From assembly GCF_003478505.1 (NCBI RefSeq), contig NZ_QUFI01000016.1:18412-82411 (forward strand): a stretch of 64,000 nucleotides of DNA. Reading direction: 5' to 3'. Positions within the stretch are counted from its first letter, which is position 1. The number at the start of each line of letters is the position of its first letter. The position numbers and the translations under genes were made by a program. The notes beneath the pieces are model-generated. The model was not told the origin of the DNA and searched no databases. It saw only the letters and a program-made list of their open reading frames with translations. This DNA is from Clostridium sp. AF27-2AA. Lineage in GTDB: Bacteria > Bacillota > Clostridia > Lachnospirales > Lachnospiraceae. This document shows positions 53,491 through 62,366 of this stretch, piece after piece.

Positions 53491-54231
53491 CTAGGAACCG
53501 AAAGTCAGAGCATCGGTCATCAGGTTGTCAATCAGTCTGGGATTTCCCTGAGTGAAACTATGCGCAGCGGCCAGGGCTGCAGGATCAATGATGCTTGTGG
53601 ATGCCCCTACCAGCTGAAGCTTGTGCAGGATGTATCTGGAGACTTCGTCGTCAGACAGTCCGGCATAGTTGTAATGGACAGTGATCCGTTGGCGCAGTGC
53701 TTCATGAACTGGTTTTCGGAGCGTGTCATTGAGATGGGATTCCCCGCACAGGATCAATGTAAAGTAATTAACCGAGTCGTAGCCGTAGTTCATGAGCATC
53801 TTGATGTCATTCAGGATTCCGGTATTCAGGTACTGTGCTTCATCAATGGCGAGAAGAAGCGGCTGGCGTTTTTCTTTGTAAAGATAGGTGATCTGTTCCT
53901 GGATAGCCTTGAACATCCCGGTTTTGCCGCCTTTTTCCGGAACTCCAAGAATGAAGCAAAGCTGCTTGTAAAAGTCAGCAACGCTGATGGTGGAGAGACA
54001 CAGGTATTCCATATGGAACAGGCTTGGATTTAAACTGGCGGCGAAGCAGCGAAGGGCATACGATTTTCCCATTCCGGGGCGGGCAGTAAAAACGCCAATC
54101 CCGCGGATATCTTTCAGATAGTTCAGCCGGTTGGTTATTTCGGTGAAATCTCTGGAAATGAAATGATCTTTTTCCTTCAGCTGCTGTTTGTCAAACGGAT
54201 TGAACGTGAGTCCGTAAAAAGAACTGTACAT
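53491..54231 (-). CDS. Transposition AAA ATPase (ExeA/TniB-like)
   Basis: 246 residues. Walker A GVFTARPGMGKSYALRC (about 48-64), Walker B LLLAIDEAQYLNTG, and a C-terminal helical lid (LSDDEVSRYILHKLQLVGAS). It resembles ExeA/TniB AAA proteins that choose the target for DDE transposases. Its start overlaps the transposase stop by one base, so the two are coupled. Confidence 0.85.
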   Translation of the reverse strand: MYSSFYGLTFNPFDKQQLKEKDHFISRDFTEITNRLNYLKDIRGIGVFTARPGMGKSYALRCFAASLNPSLFHMEYLCLSTISVADFYKQLCFILGVPEKGGKTGMFKAIQEQITYLYKEKRQPLLLAIDEAQYLNTGILNDIKMLMNYGYDSVNYFTLILCGESHLNDTLRKPVHEALRQRITVHYNYAGLSDDEVSRYILHKLQLVGASTSIIDPAALAAAHSFTQGNPRLIDNLMTDALTFGS

Positions 54232-55499
54232 CAGGATTCACCTCCGGCTTTGGAATAATCGATGCCAGGTAGATTGTTGCGTTTGGTATGGCAGTTTTCG
54301 TTGCGATTGGTTTGGCGAATCGGGAACTTCTGATCATCAAACAGAATAAATGCAGAAGACATGTCATCTGGCTGGAAACGGATATCGACCTTTGCGGAGA
54401 TGAATTGCATGGGAACATCATAGCAGACGCCATCAATCGTAACCGTGGAGTCCTTACGGACTTTTCTGGTAATCCGGTTATAAAAACAGTCATCTAGCCA
54501 TTGTCTGGACTCTGGCTTGCGTGGATGTTCTTTGGAGGCTTCATAACGGTCAAGGGGCACGCCATTGATTCCCCGATGAAATGTGGTGTTGTAAGAACGT
54601 ATGTAGTCTCTCAGAAGCCCATTAAACTGAGCCAGGGAGCTGATTGCAGCTATATCCAAGGTATAAAGCCAACGCTCTTTCAGAGTGCGGAAATGGCGTT
54701 CTACCTTGCCTTTGCTAGCCCCATCACGGACACGGGTATGCAACAAAAGGATTCCAAGGGATACGCAGATCATGGAAAGCTGTTCGTTTGAGTAGCTGCA
54801 GCCGTTATCAACGTAAAGCTTGTCTGGAATTCCATAGGCCGCAATGGCATTTTTCAGGACTTTTTGAAAGTTGCAGGCATTGTCATGGTAGAACAGCTCG
54901 CCACCAACCAGGAGTCGGGAATGGTCATCAATGATCATGATGCAGTAAACGCGTCTGCTTTTTCCCTCCTCCGTGATGTAAGGAAGGTAACAGGTGTCCG
55001 CCTGCCAGATTTTACCGAATTCATCTTCCTCGTAAGCTTTCCGGTCGCGCAGATTTGAATCCCGGGCAGATTTCAGGTCATTGCGCCGGATGAAACGCTG
55101 TGCGGAATCAACACTGACGTTTGCTGGAATGAAAGATTCACGGACCAGATGCTCATAGATCTGAGTGGCATTCATACGAGGATGTTCCAGCTTGATCCGG
55201 TAGATTTCGGCAATGGCCTCTTCATTCAGCGCCCGGGAAAACCCTTTGTCGGAGCGGGTGTTTGGCATCAGGGCGTCCAATCCTCCGATTTTGTATTGGG
55301 ATTTCCATTTTTCCAGTGTTTTATAACTGTAGGAAACGATGGAGCCATCGGGCAGAGTCAGCGGAGAAGCAGTGACCCGTTTGTAGTAGTCAGTAGCCGA
55401 GGTATCAGGAAAAAGCCCCTGGATGACAGGAGCGATCAGGGCGAAGCGGAACTGGGCCACTTCGGCATCACGCTTGATTGTTTCAGTATCTTTGCTCAT
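54231..55499 (-). CDS. DDE integrase-type transposase
   Basis: About 422 residues from the ATG at 55499, following AAGGAGG. An N-terminal helix-turn-helix part (LPDGSIVSYSYKTLEKWKSQ) precedes a retroviral integrase-like core: IWQADTCYLPYI, IMIIDDHSRLLVG, and a downstream Glu in GASKGKVERHFRTLK. The C terminus ends in a beta part with DVPMQFISAKVDIRFQ. It should catalyse strand transfer for this element, with the AAA ATPase encoded next. Confidence 0.87.
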   Translation of the reverse strand: MSKDTETIKRDAEVAQFRFALIAPVIQGLFPDTSATDYYKRVTASPLTLPDGSIVSYSYKTLEKWKSQYKIGGLDALMPNTRSDKGFSRALNEEAIAEIYRIKLEHPRMNATQIYEHLVRESFIPANVSVDSAQRFIRRNDLKSARDSNLRDRKAYEEDEFGKIWQADTCYLPYITEEGKSRRVYCIMIIDDHSRLLVGGELFYHDNACNFQKVLKNAIAAYGIPDKLYVDNGCSYSNEQLSMICVSLGILLLHTRVRDGASKGKVERHFRTLKERWLYTLDIAAISSLAQFNGLLRDYIRSYNTTFHRGINGVPLDRYEASKEHPRKPESRQWLDDCFYNRITRKVRKDSTVTIDGVCYDVPMQFISAKVDIRFQPDDMSSAFILFDDQKFPIRQTNRNENCHTKRNNLPGIDYSKAGGES

Positions 55500-55574
55500 G
55501 AAAAAAGCCTCCTTGGGATGTTTTTCTACATCATAAGGGAGCGGTAGCGAAAGAACCATCCACCGGTCGTGTGG

Positions 55575-56207
55575 TCAGAAGATAAAAATATCCGGAGCAA
55601 AAACCGTCTGGCAGTAGTGTGCGTTTTTCGATGACTGCAATACAGGATTTTTGTGGGCCTGGAGGAAGGTGTAGGACGTGGAACGGATGAATTCCATGGA
55701 AAAATCAGAGTATCGTTCCTGCTCATAAAGCTTCTTCCAAAACGAGATACTGGAAGTCTCGGAATCAGCCAGAACACCAAGCCAGCGCTGCTTGTGGAAG
55801 TTCCAAAGTTTAAGCCATTTGTAAAACAGGTTTTGCGAAGCGCCGAAGCGCTCACAGAGCTGCTCTACGGAGCCAAGGTCTGCAAAGCACTGTCCCAGAA
55901 GACGCAGAACAAAGAGCAGACTGAAACTGGAGTAAGGGATGATGGCATCGGGAAGAACAGCATGAGCGTGTTCACAGCTGTCACAGAAGACTCTGAGAAC
56001 GCAGAGACCTGAGTGAGTCCGCTGCCCGGCATCAAAGTCAATGATGGAACGCCTGTAGTAGTCATGGATATGGCAATTTCCGGTGCTGTTACAGATGGGA
56101 CAGGTCTCCAATTCCGGGCGGAACTGAGCCATAAAGGTGTCAAAGAGAAATTTAGATGAAGTTTTTATACGGATTAGCTTGCAAAGTAGTGAGTTTTTTC
56201 TTATCAT
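55575..56207 (-). CDS. DUF6431-like zinc-ribbon protein of the element
   Basis: 210 residues. A Cys/His cluster CPICNSTGNCHIHDYYRRSI with a second pair CDSCEHAH looks like a zinc ribbon. It then has a helix-turn-helix-like stretch (GSVEQLCERFGASQNLFYKW). This protein is commonly found beside the DDE/AAA pair in Clostridia and may be a DNA-binding accessory of transposition. A role is not established from sequence alone. Confidence 0.65.
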   Translation of the reverse strand: MIRKNSLLCKLIRIKTSSKFLFDTFMAQFRPELETCPICNSTGNCHIHDYYRRSIIDFDAGQRTHSGLCVLRVFCDSCEHAHAVLPDAIIPYSSFSLLFVLRLLGQCFADLGSVEQLCERFGASQNLFYKWLKLWNFHKQRWLGVLADSETSSISFWKKLYEQERYSDFSMEFIRSTSYTFLQAHKNPVLQSSKNAHYCQTVFAPDIFIF

Positions 56208-56320
56208 AGTAGAGTACTGTCAATGAATATCTGAGAGATGGAGTTGATAGTAACACTGCTCAGTCATAGGTCATTTATTAGGGCATGACCCTGCACAAAC
56301 CTGACTGGCAGGCTTGGTTG

Positions 56321-56364
56321 AGAGAAAGAACGAACTGTGGTAGGGGCTGTTCTTTCTCTTTTTT
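56321..56364 (+). terminator. Strong hairpin terminator right of the element
   Basis: AGAGAAAGAAC (56321-56331) pairs perfectly with GTTCTTTCTCT (56349-56359), followed by Ts. No intact gene reads into it. The gap 56208-56579 also holds a nested repeat (CAGTCA, GGTCAT with ATGACC, TGACTG, 56261-56307) and a 23-codon frame (56372-56443) I do not trust. Confidence 0.75.
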
Positions 56365-56579
56365 ATTGACATGAGCTTATACGATAAGACTATAGGGGAA
56401 GATATGGATTTGGTAAAGAGGGCAGATAAAAACGTGCCGTAAAATACAGCACGTTGAGAGAGACAGTATGGAAACACTGCCGAATTTGATTTGCGGAAAG
56501 TTTACAGTCGGCGGGAAGGATAATTTGCCGCCTGACAATTATTTAAAAATTGTTTTATAAACTGCTCCGGATGGACGGA

Positions 56580-56966
56580 TCAGTCCCAACGGCCATCGTT
56601 CATGCGAGCGTTTTTTGTTCCTGCATAATAGAAGTTCCAGACAACCATATAAGTATTGCGGATATCATCATCTTCGCAGACAATGCAGACTTTTTTTACG
56701 GAAGTATCGCCTGCATCTCCGAAATCAAGGATGGTACGGTAGATCTGGCTGATGGCCCGGAATAAAAGCGGCTGGGAGCTGCAGGAGAGAGAAGGAAAGT
56801 ATATGGTTTCTGCGCCTTTGAAAGCAGCAGCTTCCAATTCTTTTTTATAAAGTCCGGCCAGTGTATTCAGATCTTTTGAGGCCGGGATCATACAGAAGAC
56901 AGGATCGGATACAACATGTCCGTTCGTTGTGGAAGCGGATTTTTTAATAGCTTGGATTTCTAACAT
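56580..56966 (-). CDS. Macro-domain-like protein
   Basis: 128 residues. The pattern LAGLYKKELEAAAFKGAETI followed by YFPSLSCSSQPLLFRAISQI and VKKVCIVCEDDDIRNTYMVV resembles the second half of a macro (ADP-ribose-binding) domain, including the FPSLS loop. It lacks the usual N-terminal half with the NAAN-type motif, so it may be a shortened or diverged form. No partner gene is evident. The call is tentative. Confidence 0.4.
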   Translation of the reverse strand: MLEIQAIKKSASTTNGHVVSDPVFCMIPASKDLNTLAGLYKKELEAAAFKGAETIYFPSLSCSSQPLLFRAISQIYRTILDFGDAGDTSVKKVCIVCEDDDIRNTYMVVWNFYYAGTKNARMNDGRWD

Positions 56967-57133
56967 TTTACGTTCTGCTCCTTCAGATTGTATTTGAGAT
57001 ATTTTTGTCTCAGGCTATTTTTATTATAGATAAGAACTGGTAAAATGTAAACGTCATATGTCCTTTTCTTCGCAGAGAAGATGTCTTGACAAGCAGCTTT
57101 CTTGTGACTATAGTCATAGGAGGAGATGATGAT

Positions 57134-57703
57134 ATGGAAATTGAATTTGATATTCTAGATCTGCTCCAGAAGCTGCACACACCAATAGGGGACCAGGTGA
57201 TGTGTACGATCACAAAGCTGGGAAATGCAGGGGCAATCTGGATCATGCTTACACTGGTCTTGCTGCTGATTCCGAAAACGAGACGTTGTGGTGCTGTGCT
57301 TACCGTGGCTCTGATCATAAACACCATTCTGTGCAACGGAATTATAAAACCGTTTGTAGCCAGACCGCGTCCATGCGATGTGAACATGGCCATTCAGCTT
57401 CTGATTCCCAGACCGTCCGACTGGTCGTTTCCGTCTGGACATACATCCGCTGCGTTTGCATCGGCATCCGCACTGTTTTTTCATGCATACAGCAGTATTG
57501 GTGTTGCGGTATCGGAGAGCCGGACGGCAGCAAAGAAGGTTTGGAAGCCTGTGTTGCTACTGGCGCTTCTGATTGCGTTTTCCAGGCTGTATCTGTATGT
57601 GCATTATCCGACTGATGTACTGGGCGGAGTGCTGCTCGGATGTCTGGCTGGCTATGCCGGATGCCGGGGCATGAGCCTGTGCATGGAAAGAACACCGTGT
57701 TAG
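57134..57703 (+). CDS. PAP2-family membrane phosphatase
   Basis: About 189 residues from the ATG at 57134, with GGAGGAG upstream; the longer frame from 57086 has no good site. The three PAP2 motifs are visible: KPFVARPRPCD, PSGHTSAAF and SRLYLYVHYPTDVLGG. Four or five membrane segments. It should dephosphorylate a membrane lipid phosphate such as undecaprenyl diphosphate or phosphatidic acid on the outer face. It stands alone, 74 bp before the nitroreductase gene. Confidence 0.9.
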   Translation: MEIEFDILDLLQKLHTPIGDQVMCTITKLGNAGAIWIMLTLVLLLIPKTRRCGAVLTVALIINTILCNGIIKPFVARPRPCDVNMAIQLLIPRPSDWSFPSGHTSAAFASASALFFHAYSSIGVAVSESRTAAKKVWKPVLLLALLIAFSRLYLYVHYPTDVLGGVLLGCLAGYAGCRGMSLCMERTPC

Positions 57704-57777
57704 AACTAGAACGTCACTCCCTTAGAGTCATAGGAAAGAGCCATGAATAAATCAGCACCGGAAAGAGAGGAAATAAC

Positions 57778-58305
57778 ATGTCAGAAACATTAAAAGTACT
57801 GGAAACAAGAAGAAGCTGCCGTGCATTCAAGCCGGAGCTTATTGAAGAAGAAAAACTGCAGGCTATTATCAAAGCAGGAACCTATGCGGCCACAGGCATG
57901 GGCAGACAGTCCCCGATCATCATTGCGGTTACCAATAAAGAACTGCGGGATAAGCTTTCTGTCATGAACGCAAAGTTTATGGGAAAGGATGAAAGCTTTG
58001 ATCCGTTTTACGGAGCACAGGAGCTGCTCATCGTTCTGGCAAACAAGGCCATGCCGACCTATCTTTATGATGGCACTCTGGTTCTGGGAAATCTTATGAA
58101 TGCTGCAGCAGATCTTGGCGTGGACAGCTGCTGGATCCATCGTGCAAAGGAAGAGTTTGAAACTCAGGAGGGGAAAGAACTTTTAAAAAGTCTTGGCATT
58201 GAGGGAGATTATGAAGGCATCGGCCATCTGGTGCTTGGCTATGCGGCAGCGCCGCTGAAGGAGGCAGCACCGAGAAAAGCAGATTACGTCTACTATATTC
58301 GATAA
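57778..58305 (+). CDS. Nitroreductase-family flavoprotein
   Basis: 175 residues. The N-terminal FMN-binding pattern VLETRRSCRAFKPE and later GAQELLIVLAN, GTLVLGNLMNAAADLGVDSC, GIGHLVLGY fit the nitroreductase family. Enzymes of this family reduce nitro groups, quinones or flavins with NAD(P)H. GAGAGGAAATAAC lies before the ATG. A bidirectional terminator follows. Confidence 0.9.
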   Translation: MSETLKVLETRRSCRAFKPELIEEEKLQAIIKAGTYAATGMGRQSPIIIAVTNKELRDKLSVMNAKFMGKDESFDPFYGAQELLIVLANKAMPTYLYDGTLVLGNLMNAAADLGVDSCWIHRAKEEFETQEGKELLKSLGIEGDYEGIGHLVLGYAAAPLKEAAPRKADYVYYIR

Positions 58306-58357
58306 AAGAGAGAGATAACTGGCCGGAAAAGCATGATTCCGGAACAGTCGGTACAGT

Positions 58358-58410
58358 AAAAGCGCCGGGGCGGTCCAACAGAACCACCCCGGCATTTCGT
58401 GCTTTTAATG
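58358..58410. terminator. Bidirectional terminator between convergent genes
   Basis: GCCGGGGCGGT (58364-58374) pairs with ACCACCCCGGC (58383-58393) apart from one mismatch, with AAAAGC and GCTTTT flanking. T-rich sequence lies on both sides, so it can end transcripts from the nitroreductase and from the minus-strand gene. Confidence 0.75.
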
Positions 58411-58411
58411 C

Positions 58412-58915
58412 TTATTTTTTCTTGCGAAAGGTTACCTGACAGGTCGGGCAGCCATTTGCGATGGTATCGCCCAAGTGGAAATCAAAGCCCATTGCCTTTG
58501 CAATGTTACGGTCGCCGTCCATAGCGATATCACAGAGCTTTGCGCACATCTCATCGTTAAAGCCGAGATCCTGCCATGCCTTTAAGAGCGGGCAGTGATG
58601 GAATTCAACGTCAAGAACATCATCAGTTTTTTCCTTAACATCGACCTCAAAAGATTTTAAGAGGGTTGGTGTAAACATGGTGTCGCAGAAGGATTTACAG
58701 CTGGTCGGATCCGGGCACTGTTCTCTTAAAGCATTGCCCTGGACACGTCCGGTTTCGCTGATGGCCTGGCGGATAATTCTTTCAGCTTCTTCGGCCTTGC
58801 CGGCTTCTGCTGCGTATTTGTAGGTAAGGCCGGTCCAGGTGGAACGATGACCGATCGCGCCGCGCTGGATATTCACTTTCTCGTCGTCTTTGATGGTGAT
58901 TTTGTTGTCAATCAT
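58412..58915 (-). CDS. L-2-amino-thiazoline-4-carboxylic acid hydrolase-like protein
   Basis: 167 residues. The C-terminal half has FHHCPLLKAWQDLGFNDEMC and the later FDFHLGDTIANGCPTCQVTF, a pattern I associate with the L-2-amino-thiazoline-4-carboxylate hydrolase family (PF14196). Members outside the original Pseudomonas enzyme have no proven substrate. GGAGGAGT precedes the start. It lies 83 bp downstream of the SDR gene on the same strand. Confidence 0.7.
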   Translation of the reverse strand: MIDNKITIKDDEKVNIQRGAIGHRSTWTGLTYKYAAEAGKAEEAERIIRQAISETGRVQGNALREQCPDPTSCKSFCDTMFTPTLLKSFEVDVKEKTDDVLDVEFHHCPLLKAWQDLGFNDEMCAKLCDIAMDGDRNIAKAMGFDFHLGDTIANGCPTCQVTFRKKK

Positions 58916-58998
58916 GGTAACTCCTCCTTTTTGTTTTTACTACATGTGATTGGGACATAAGATTCATTGCAACTGCTTAGAAACATCGCAGTTACGAT

Positions 58999-59808
58999 CT
59001 ATTTTGCTGCCTCTGCTTTTTCTGCCGCAAGCTTGTCATAAGCATAGGTAGGATTGAGCGTCATACTGCGTCCGCCGGATACCTCAATGGTGGTGGCGGT
59101 CATGTAGCTTGCCGCATCACTTGCCAGGAATACGATTGGTTTGGCAATCTCCTCCGGCTCTGCCATTCGGCGGAGCAGGGTAGCATTTGCATTGCGGTCA
59201 AGCTCCTCCTGGCTGATATGTGCCCGCACAAGCGGGGTTACGGTAAAGCCTGGCATAATGCAGGTAACGCGTACATTATATGGACAATATTCACCGGCGA
59301 AGGTGTTAGTCAGGTTGTTGATCGCTGACTTTAACGGGCCGTACAGCGTGCTTCTTCCGGCGGAGGAGCAGCGTGCTGCCAGGGAGCTTACATTGACGAT
59401 GGCGCCGGAATGCTGCTTTTTCATGTACCGGAATGCTGCCTGGCATCCGTAGATAACAGATTTAAAGCAGACACCGGTCATGAAATCAATTTCCTCGTCA
59501 TCGTACTCGTCACCCTTTTTAAAGCCGGTGGCTCCTACATTGTTAACCCAGACATCAACGCTGCCAAAACGATCATTGACATGTTCAGCAAAAGCGTAGT
59601 TACTTTCTGCCTTGGAAACATCGAAAGCTTCATAATAAACTTCGCCATACTGAGAAAGCTTTTCGGCTGCTTCCTTCAATTCCTCTTCGTGGCGGGAACA
59701 GATGGCAACCTTGGCTCCCTCTTTGAGAAATGCTTCTGCTGCTGCGAAACCGATGCCTTTGCTGCCTCCGGTTACAACGACTGATTTACCTTTTAAACCT
59801 AAATCCAT
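58999..59808 (-). CDS. Short-chain dehydrogenase/reductase
   Basis: 269 residues. The cofactor loop TGGSKGIG, NNVG, the catalytic Ser in IVNVSSLAA, and the YGPLKS Tyr-Lys pair are all present. The C-terminal end ISVSGG-equivalent TIEVSGG is typical. It is an NAD(P)-dependent oxidoreductase of unknown substrate. It lies just after the broken permease gene and shares its strand, so the two may have formed one operon for uptake and oxidation of a substrate. Confidence 0.92.
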   Translation of the reverse strand: MDLGLKGKSVVVTGGSKGIGFAAAEAFLKEGAKVAICSRHEEELKEAAEKLSQYGEVYYEAFDVSKAESNYAFAEHVNDRFGSVDVWVNNVGATGFKKGDEYDDEEIDFMTGVCFKSVIYGCQAAFRYMKKQHSGAIVNVSSLAARCSSAGRSTLYGPLKSAINNLTNTFAGEYCPYNVRVTCIMPGFTVTPLVRAHISQEELDRNANATLLRRMAEPEEIAKPIVFLASDAASYMTATTIEVSGGRSMTLNPTYAYDKLAAEKAEAAK

Positions 59809-59822
59809 GATGGAACCTCCTC

Positions 59823-60556
59823 TTATTTAAAGAACATTGCCATAACAGCGCCTGCAATGAATACAGAACCGGATGTTGCGCTGACGAAACCTGCAACCTT
59901 AACTGGGAGAATACAAACATCATAATGATGGTGTAAACGAAGCCCATGCTGCGGGAGCGGACCAGTACATTTTTCTCAATGAATCCCATTGCTGTTGCGA
60001 ATACGCCGAGGATCAGAGCCCACACAAATTTTGAGATGTAACCGCCGCTGAGTTTGTCAAGGTAACCGGACATAACGGTAAGGATGACCATGGTGAACAG
60101 GTAGGTAAAGTCACTCTTGTATTTGTCCGGGATCTGTGGGAACAGATAGTTCTTTGCAGGATCATCATTGGCTTTTTCCTTTACAGCTGCGGCTTTCCAG
60201 GTGCCCTGACGGTACTGCTTTAATACGGAATAGCCTTCTTTTTTCAGGCAGATGCTGGTGAGCGGATATCCGACGAAGCCCTGCAGTACGTATACAGCCA
60301 TAGCCAGGATTGCCAGATGTTCAGTCGGAGCAACAGACTGCATCATCATGGCAGCTACGAAACCACCGGTTAACGGAGGTGCTGCAACTGCTGCGGTTTC
60401 CTTACCAAGGATCACGGTTCCTACCGTAAGGATGACAACCAGGATACCTAACATGCCGGCCAGGGTAACCACTACGGTTTTCCACTGATCGATCAGCTCC
60501 TGGATATCCAGCATGGTTCCTAAGTGGACAACCATCATCATAACCAGGATCAGCAT
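59823..60556 (-). pseudogene. Broken multi-spanning permease (5' truncated and frameshifted)
   Basis: The main frame has several membrane segments (VVVTLAGMLGILVVILTVGT, APPLTGGFVAAMMMQSVAPT, LGVFATAMGFIEKN). At about 59904-59908 the frame slips. The continuation in another frame reads PVKVAGFVSATSGSVFIAGA then VMAMFFK, and ends at the TAA at 59823-59825, a natural membrane-protein C terminus. The start at 60556 falls inside a membrane segment, and upstream DNA belongs to the gntR promoter, so the 5' part is lost as well. The family was not recognised. Confidence 0.7.
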
Positions 60557-60624
60557 GGTTAAGAATTATGAAATTTATAATTTGGAAAAAGAAAAAAACT
60601 GTGATATGATTATAATGAAATAGC

Positions 60625-61332
60625 ATGGGAATTACCAGAACAGGAACTGGAAAGGTTGGAGAAAGTGAAGAGAAAAAAGAAGACAGCATCAAAGATCAGA
60701 TCTATAATAAAATATTTGCCGGAATTATGAATAATGAATTCTCTTTCGATGAGTTTCTGACAGAAAAGAGTCTGATGGAAAAGTATCAGGTCAGCCGTGC
60801 GCCGGTGCGCGAGGCACTGATGCAGCTTCGCAGTGACCGGATTATTGCCAGTACGCCACGCCATGGCTATCGTATACGGAAACCGGCGCAGGAAGAGCTG
60901 CGGGATATCATCAATTTCCGGACTGTTATGGAATGCTCATTTCTGGAACGTTATCATGATATGGTAACGAAAGACCGGATCCGGGAGCTGCGCACTCTGT
61001 GTCAGGAATATGAGAACGGAGGGGAAAGCCGCAGCTTTATGGAATACTGGAAACTGAACCGGGAGTTCCATGAAACCTTGTTTATGACTTACAAAAATGA
61101 AGTGGCGCTTCATTATCTGCTGGAGAGTATAGACCGGCAGCCGATATACTTTCTGGAAACGATGAAAAACTGTTACATGGCTGCGGACCTGCATTTTGCT
61201 TTACTGGATTATCTGGAGCAGGGAGATTTCCGCACAGCCTCCACGCTGCTTCGGGCAGATATTGAGAAGCTGCCGATTTGTGAATCTCTGGTGGCGGATA
61301 AAGTGGAATGTGTGGGTTTCAGCCTCTGCTAG
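60625..61332 (+). CDS. GntR-family regulator (FadR/FCD type)
   Basis: 235 residues. N-terminal winged helix-turn-helix (EKSLMEKYQVSRAPVREALM and SDRIIASTPRHGYRIRKP) and an all-helical FCD domain with metal/effector-site His residues (NREFHETL, ADLHFALLDYLEQGD). It would repress a local catabolic operon. It is divergent from the broken permease/SDR genes. The ATG at 60625 has no strong ribosome site, so a later start is possible. Confidence 0.85.
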   Translation: MGITRTGTGKVGESEEKKEDSIKDQIYNKIFAGIMNNEFSFDEFLTEKSLMEKYQVSRAPVREALMQLRSDRIIASTPRHGYRIRKPAQEELRDIINFRTVMECSFLERYHDMVTKDRIRELRTLCQEYENGGESRSFMEYWKLNREFHETLFMTYKNEVALHYLLESIDRQPIYFLETMKNCYMAADLHFALLDYLEQGDFRTASTLLRADIEKLPICESLVADKVECVGFSLC

Positions 61333-61372
61333 GAAGGATTTATGCTGAAAATGTGAAGGAAGGCAGAAGAAT

Positions 61373-62341
61373 ATGGATTATTTATTTGCGCCGATGGAGG
61401 GCATTACCGGCTATGTGTTCCGGAATGCCCATCACCGGCATTTTCATGGCATCAAGGAATATTACACTCCCTTTATTTCACCGAATCAGACCCGTAAGCT
61501 TACACCGAGAGAACTGAACGATGTGATTCCGGAGCATAACGAGGGTATTCCTCTCATTCCACAGATCCTGACAAATAAGGCAGATGATTTTCTGTGGGCA
61601 GCTAAGCGCCTGAAAGAGCTTGGCTATATGGAAGTGAATCTGAATCTGGGGTGTCCGTCTGGAACGGTAGTGGCAAAAAAGCGGGGGTCTGGCTTCCTGG
61701 AATATCCGATGGAGCTGGATGAGTTTCTCTATCAGGTCAGTGAGGGAATCTGCGGGCTTGGCATGGACCTGTCTGTTAAAACGCGGATTGGAAAGACAGA
61801 TCCGCAAGAATTTGAAGAACTTCTTTCTATTTATAACAGGTATCCGCTTAAAAATCTGATTGTGCATCCGCGGGTTCAGACAGATTATTATAAGAATCAT
61901 CCGCGCATGGACGCGTTTGATCTTGCGGTGAGAGAAAGCCGGAACCCGGTTTTTTATAACGGAGATCTATTTAGCCGGGATGATATCAGGAATTTCCGGA
62001 ATCAGTATCCGGGTGTGGAAGCGGTCATGCTTGGCCGCGGCCTTTTAACGAATCCTTCCCTGACAGAGGAGACACCTTTTACTGCAGAACGGATTCGTGC
62101 TTTTCATGAGGATGTGCTGGAAGGATACCGGAGAGCTATACCGGGAGATAAAAATGTTTTGTTTAAGATGAAGGAACTATGGACCTATCTGGGAGAAGCG
62201 TTTGAAGACAGCACGAAACTGATGAAAAAGATACGCAAGGCACAGAAGATGGAAGAATACAGGGCAGCAGTGGAATGTCTTCTGGCGGAAAAGCCGGTGT
62301 GCGCCCAGCCATGTTTTCCAGGCTGGAAGAAACAGGGGTGA
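61373..62341 (+). CDS. dus: tRNA-dihydrouridine synthase
   Basis: 322 residues. The N terminus MDYLFAPMEGITGYVFRN is the Dus FMN-binding start. The catalytic Cys is in NLNLGCPSGTVVAKKRGSGF, with KTRIG, LIVHPR and NGDLFSRDDI at the other barrel strands. It reduces uridine to dihydrouridine in tRNA. GAAGGCAG lies before the ATG, and the receiver-domain gene follows by 25 bp. Confidence 0.93.
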   Translation: MDYLFAPMEGITGYVFRNAHHRHFHGIKEYYTPFISPNQTRKLTPRELNDVIPEHNEGIPLIPQILTNKADDFLWAAKRLKELGYMEVNLNLGCPSGTVVAKKRGSGFLEYPMELDEFLYQVSEGICGLGMDLSVKTRIGKTDPQEFEELLSIYNRYPLKNLIVHPRVQTDYYKNHPRMDAFDLAVRESRNPVFYNGDLFSRDDIRNFRNQYPGVEAVMLGRGLLTNPSLTEETPFTAERIRAFHEDVLEGYRRAIPGDKNVLFKMKELWTYLGEAFEDSTKLMKKIRKAQKMEEYRAAVECLLAEKPVCAQPCFPGWKKQG

Positions 62342-62366
62342 GTGCTGCTGCGAATGGAGGGAGAGC

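Larger units (their letters stand above)
53248..56220 (-). mobile_element. Three-gene transposable element (DDE transposase, AAA ATPase, DUF6431 protein)
   Basis: Three genes on the minus strand: DUF6431-like (56207-55575), a DDE integrase-type transposase (55499-54231) and an ExeA/TniB-like AAA ATPase (54231-53491). The transposase/ATPase pair recalls Mu, Tn7 and IS21-type elements. The left junction is near 53247, where the aminotransferase frame is lost. The right end is uncertain. No terminal inverted repeat or target duplication could be confirmed by eye, so the boundaries are approximate. Confidence 0.75.

Noticed and set aside
53377-55547. Several plus-strand open frames opposite the element genes
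   Set aside because: They are antisense to clear AAA ATPase and transposase genes and show no protein family pattern.
56372-56443. 23-codon frame (MSLYDKTIGEDMDLVKRADK start) right of the element
   Set aside because: It is too short, has no recognisable domain, and its ribosome site is poor.
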